A stretch of DNA of 6,789 nucleotides from Alphaproteobacteria bacterium (GTDB taxonomy: Bacteria > Pseudomonadota > Alphaproteobacteria > JAJFFI01), in NCBI GenBank assembly GCA_021776755.1, contig JAJFFI010000072.1:1-6789 (forward strand), in the 5' to 3' direction. The notes beneath the pieces were generated by a model. The model did no database searches, was not told where the DNA came from, and worked only from the letters and a program-made list of their open reading frames with translations. The stretch's first letter is position 1; every line of letters begins with the position of its first letter. Positions 3,987 to 6,789 of the stretch are shown here, in pieces. The translations under genes were made by a program, and so were the position numbers.

Positions 3987-6789
3987 CTACTCCGCCGCCG
4001 CCGCCTTCGCCTCGGCCGGGTTCTTGAAGGCTGCGAGCAGGGCGGTCTCCTGGTCGCGGACCTTGTCGAGGTGCTGATCCTTGATGTGGCCGTAGCCGCG
4101 GATGTACTCGGGCAGGCTCGCAATCGCGACGCCGATCTCGTGGTTCCCGGGCGTGAGGCCCGCAATCACGGTCTCGATGTTGCGCTCGTAGTCCGCGATC
4201 AGCTTGCGGTCGAGCTTGCGGTCCTCGCTGCGGGAGAACGGATCGAAGAACGAGCCGCGGATTCCGCGGAGGCCGGCCAGCATCCGGAAGGCGGTCATCA
4301 TCCAGGGGCCGAACTCCTGTTTTTGCAACTCGCCCGTCTGGGGGTCGCGCTTGGCGAAGGTCGGCGGGGCGAGGTGGAACTTCAGCTTGTAGTCGCCCTC
4401 GAACTGCTCGTGGACGCGGCGCAGGAACTCACCGTCGGTATAGAGCCGCGCGACCTCGTACTCATCCTTGTAGGCGAGCAGCTTGTAGTAGTAGCGCGCG
4501 ACCGCCTCGCCGAGGCCCTTCACCCCCTTGTCGTTGGCATGGGGCGCCTTGTCGGCCTGGGCGCCGATGGCGCGTTCGACCAGCGCCTTGTAGCGCTCGG
4601 CATAGGCCGCGTTCTTGTACTCGGTGAGCTCGCGGACCCGGATGTTGATGATGTCGACCAGGGTCTCGGCCTTCGGGCGCTCGCGGAACTCGGCCGGGGG
4701 CTTTGCCACCGCCTCGACCGCGCCGACGTCGTGCGCCGCCCGGCGGCCCCAGAGGAAGGCCCGCTTGTTGGCCTCGACGGCAACGCCATTAAGCTCGACC
4801 GCGCGGATCAGCGCGTCTTCCGAAAGCGGCACCAGGCCCTTCTGCCAGGCAAAGCCGAGCATGAGAAGGTTGGTCGCAATCGAATCGCCCATCAACGAGG
4901 TCGCAAGCCGCGTGCCCTCGATGAAGTCGACGTTCTTCTCGCCGCCCGCCTCGACGATGGCTTTCATCAGTTCCGCGTTCGGGAACTTCATGTCCGGGTC
5001 GCGGGTGAAGTCGCCGGTGATGGTTTCGTGGATGTTCACGACCGACCGGGTCTGGTCCTCGTGCACCTTGGAGAGCGCATCCGCGCCTGCGGCCGTGACG
5101 ATGTCGCAGCCAAGCACCAGGTCCGCTTCGCCGGCCGCGATGCGGACCGCGTGGATGTCCTCGGGCGTGGCGCCGATGCGGATGTGGCTGGTGACCGCGC
5201 CGCCCTTCTGGGCGAGGCCCGCCTGGTCGAGCACCGAAACGCCCTTGCCCTCGAGATGCGCCGCCATGCCGAGCAGCTGCCCGATGGTGACGACGCCGGT
5301 GCCACCGACGCCGGTGACCAGAATGCCGAACGGCGACTTGCCGACGGACGGGATCTTGGGATCGTCGAGAACCGGGAAGATGTCCTTATCGCCGGTCTTG
5401 ACCTGCTTCTTTTTGCGCAACCCGCCGCCCTCGACGGTGACGAAGCTCGGGCAGAAGCCGTTCACGCAGGAGTAGTCCTTGTTGCAGGATGACTGGTCGA
5501 TGGTGCGCTTGCGCCCGAACTCGGTCTCGACCGGGATGACCGAGACGCAGTTCGACTTCACGCTGCAGTCGCCGCAGCCCTCGCAGACGCGTTCGTTGAT
5601 GACGACGCGCTTGGCGGGATCGGGGTAGGTGCCGCGTTTCCGCCGCCGGCGCTTTTCGGCGGCACACGTCTGGTCGTAGATCATGACCGAGACGCCGGGC
5701 CATGTCCGCAGGCTCTTCTGCACGTCGTCAAGCTCATCGCGGTGATAGATGGGGACGCCGTCGGCAAAGTCCGCGCCGATGGGGTATTTGTCGGGCTCGT
5801 CGGTCACGACGACGATGCGCTTGACGCCCTCGGACGCCATCTGGCGCGTGATCTGCGGCACCGTCAGCTGGCCGTCATGGGGCTGGCCGCCGGTCATGGC
5901 CACCGCGTCGTTGTAGAGGATCTTGTAGGTGATGTTGGCCTTGCCCGCGATCGCGGCGCGGATGGCCAGCATGCCGGAATGGAAATAGGTCCCGTCGCCG
6001 AGGTTCGCGAACACGTGCTGCGTCTTCGAGAACGGTGCCTGACCGAGCCACGGCACGCCCTCGCCGCCCATGTGGGTGAAGGTCTCGGTGTCGCGGTCCA
6101 TCCAGATCGACATGAAGTGACAGCCGATGCCGGCCATCGCGCGGCTGCCCTCGGGCACCTTGGTCGAGGTGTTGTGCGGACAGCCCGAACAGAAATACGG
6201 AACGCGGCTCATCGCCGGCTTGAAGTCGGACAGCTCCTTGTCCTTCTCATCGAGGAACCTGAGGCGCTCCTTGATGGTGTCGGAGTTGTGGAATTTCTCG
6301 ATCCGCTCGGCGATCACCCGGGCAACGCGGGCAGGCGTCAGCACGCCGGTCGAGGGCAGCACCCAGTCGTGGTCTTCGTCGAACTTGCCGACGACCCGCG
6401 GGCGCACGCTTTCCTTCCAGTTGTAGAGCTGTTCCTTGAGCTGGTTCTCGATCAGCGCGCGCTTTTCCTCGACCACGAGAATCTCGTCGAGTCCTTCCGC
6501 GAACTCCCGGATGCCTTCACGCTCGAGCGGCCAGGGCATCGCGACCTTGTAGAGCCGGATGCCGATTTCGGCGGCGAGCGTGTCATCGATGCCCAGGTCC
6601 TCGAAGGCCTGGCGGACATCGAGGTAGGACTTGCCGCTGGCGACGATGCCGAGCTTGGGGTTCGGGCTGTCGATGACGACCTTGTCGAGCCGGTTTTCGC
6701 GCGCAAACGCCAGCGCGGCATAAAGCTTGTACTTCTGCATCCGGAGTTCCTGGTCTTCCGTCGGGAAGTCCGGCCAGCGGATGGAGACG
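3987..6789 (-). CDS. Indolepyruvate ferredoxin oxidoreductase, fused alpha/beta type (partial, 5' end outside window)
   Basis: Thiamine-diphosphate and iron-sulfur enzyme converting aryl 2-oxoacids (indolepyruvate, phenylpyruvate) with CoA to the aryl-acetyl-CoA, CO2 and reduced ferredoxin; cytoplasmic, in aromatic amino acid breakdown. The window holds the C-terminal 933 residues. The frame is open to the edge and continues the family sequence before the internal Met at 6740, so about 220-250 N-terminal residues are missing. Numbered from that Met: end of the PorA-like region (1-175); TPP-binding domain with GCPHNTST (186-193) and GDG at 248-250 paired with N277; ferredoxin-like region with Cys 386, 389, 392 and 398 plus Cys 419, 425 and 430; gamma-type catalytic domain with GVGGTG (477-482) and DQAGLAQKGG (505-514); long C-terminal domain (about 690-905) of the DUF6537 kind, ending in an Ala/Lys-rich tail. 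No break or missing motif is seen. Substrate specificity is inferred from the family. Confidence 0.93.
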   Translation of the reverse strand, partial: VSIRWPDFPTEDQELRMQKYKLYAALAFARENRLDKVVIDSPNPKLGIVASGKSYLDVRQAFEDLGIDDTLAAEIGIRLYKVAMPWPLEREGIREFAEGLDEILVVEEKRALIENQLKEQLYNWKESVRPRVVGKFDEDHDWVLPSTGVLTPARVARVIAERIEKFHNSDTIKERLRFLDEKDKELSDFKPAMSRVPYFCSGCPHNTSTKVPEGSRAMAGIGCHFMSIWMDRDTETFTHMGGEGVPWLGQAPFSKTQHVFANLGDGTYFHSGMLAIRAAIAGKANITYKILYNDAVAMTGGQPHDGQLTVPQITRQMASEGVKRIVVVTDEPDKYPIGADFADGVPIYHRDELDDVQKSLRTWPGVSVMIYDQTCAAEKRRRRKRGTYPDPAKRVVINERVCEGCGDCSVKSNCVSVIPVETEFGRKRTIDQSSCNKDYSCVNGFCPSFVTVEGGGLRKKKQVKTGDKDIFPVLDDPKIPSVGKSPFGILVTGVGGTGVVTIGQLLGMAAHLEGKGVSVLDQAGLAQKGGAVTSHIRIGATPEDIHAVRIAAGEADLVLGCDIVTAAGADALSKVHEDQTRSVVNIHETITGDFTRDPDMKFPNAELMKAIVEAGGEKNVDFIEGTRLATSLMGDSIATNLLMLGFAWQKGLVPLSEDALIRAVELNGVAVEANKRAFLWGRRAAHDVGAVEAVAKPPAEFRERPKAETLVDIINIRVRELTEYKNAAYAERYKALVERAIGAQADKAPHANDKGVKGLGEAVARYYYKLLAYKDEYEVARLYTDGEFLRRVHEQFEGDYKLKFHLAPPTFAKRDPQTGELQKQEFGPWMMTAFRMLAGLRGIRGSFFDPFSRSEDRKLDRKLIADYERNIETVIAGLTPGNHEIGVAIASLPEYIRGYGHIKDQHLDKVRDQETALLAAFKNPAEAKAAAAE

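Noticed and set aside
3741..5492. A 583-codon open frame on the + strand
   Set aside because: It runs antisense through the toxin gene, the operator palindrome and the oxidoreductase. The Val/Leu/Ala/Asp-rich translation is the mirror of the oxidoreductase codons and matches no family I know.

Overview
This looks like a chromosomal stretch from a GC-rich alphaproteobacterium. The evidence is a GapR-type (DUF2312) nucleoid protein immediately downstream of a DUF1244 protein, a short PAS_5-type PAS protein, an N-formylglutamate amidohydrolase of the COG3931 type, and strong G/C preference at third codon positions. I cannot fix the genus from the sequence.

Layout, left to right. On the + strand, positions 23-868 encode an N-formylglutamate amidohydrolase-like enzyme. 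After 31 nt comes a carboxylate-amine ligase of the glutamate-cysteine ligase type 2 (YbdK-like) family (900-2030). The two probably form one unit acting on glutamate or its N-acyl/gamma-glutamyl derivatives. After a 106-nt gap with a possible promoter comes a tight pair, a DUF1244 protein (2137-2436) and gapR (2440-2793), separated by 3 nt. After a further 99-nt gap, which carries a small tandem repeat, is a stand-alone PAS-domain protein (2893-3351).

On the - strand, a toxin-antitoxin operon converges on the PAS gene: a BrnT-like toxin (3876-3568) followed by a CopG/ribbon-helix-helix antitoxin (3608-3348) whose start lies inside the toxin gene. The antitoxin and PAS stop codons overlap in one CTAG. 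Upstream of the toxin is an AT-rich pocket with a perfect 24-bp palindrome (3899-3922) lying across the likely promoter. This is almost certainly the autorepression operator. Further right, also on the - strand, is the C-terminal ~80% of a fused indolepyruvate ferredoxin oxidoreductase (3987 to the window edge), which continues beyond the window.

The left half is ordinary conserved alphaproteobacterial gene content. The accessory element is the toxin-antitoxin module, about 0.6 kb with its operator. It has different composition and regulatory architecture and appears to have been inserted between the PAS gene and the oxidoreductase gene. I see no tRNA, rRNA, CRISPR array, insertion sequence or integrase. 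No family here is clearly undescribed. The most notable structure is the nested operator of the toxin-antitoxin module and its terminator-less, stop-sharing convergence with the PAS gene.
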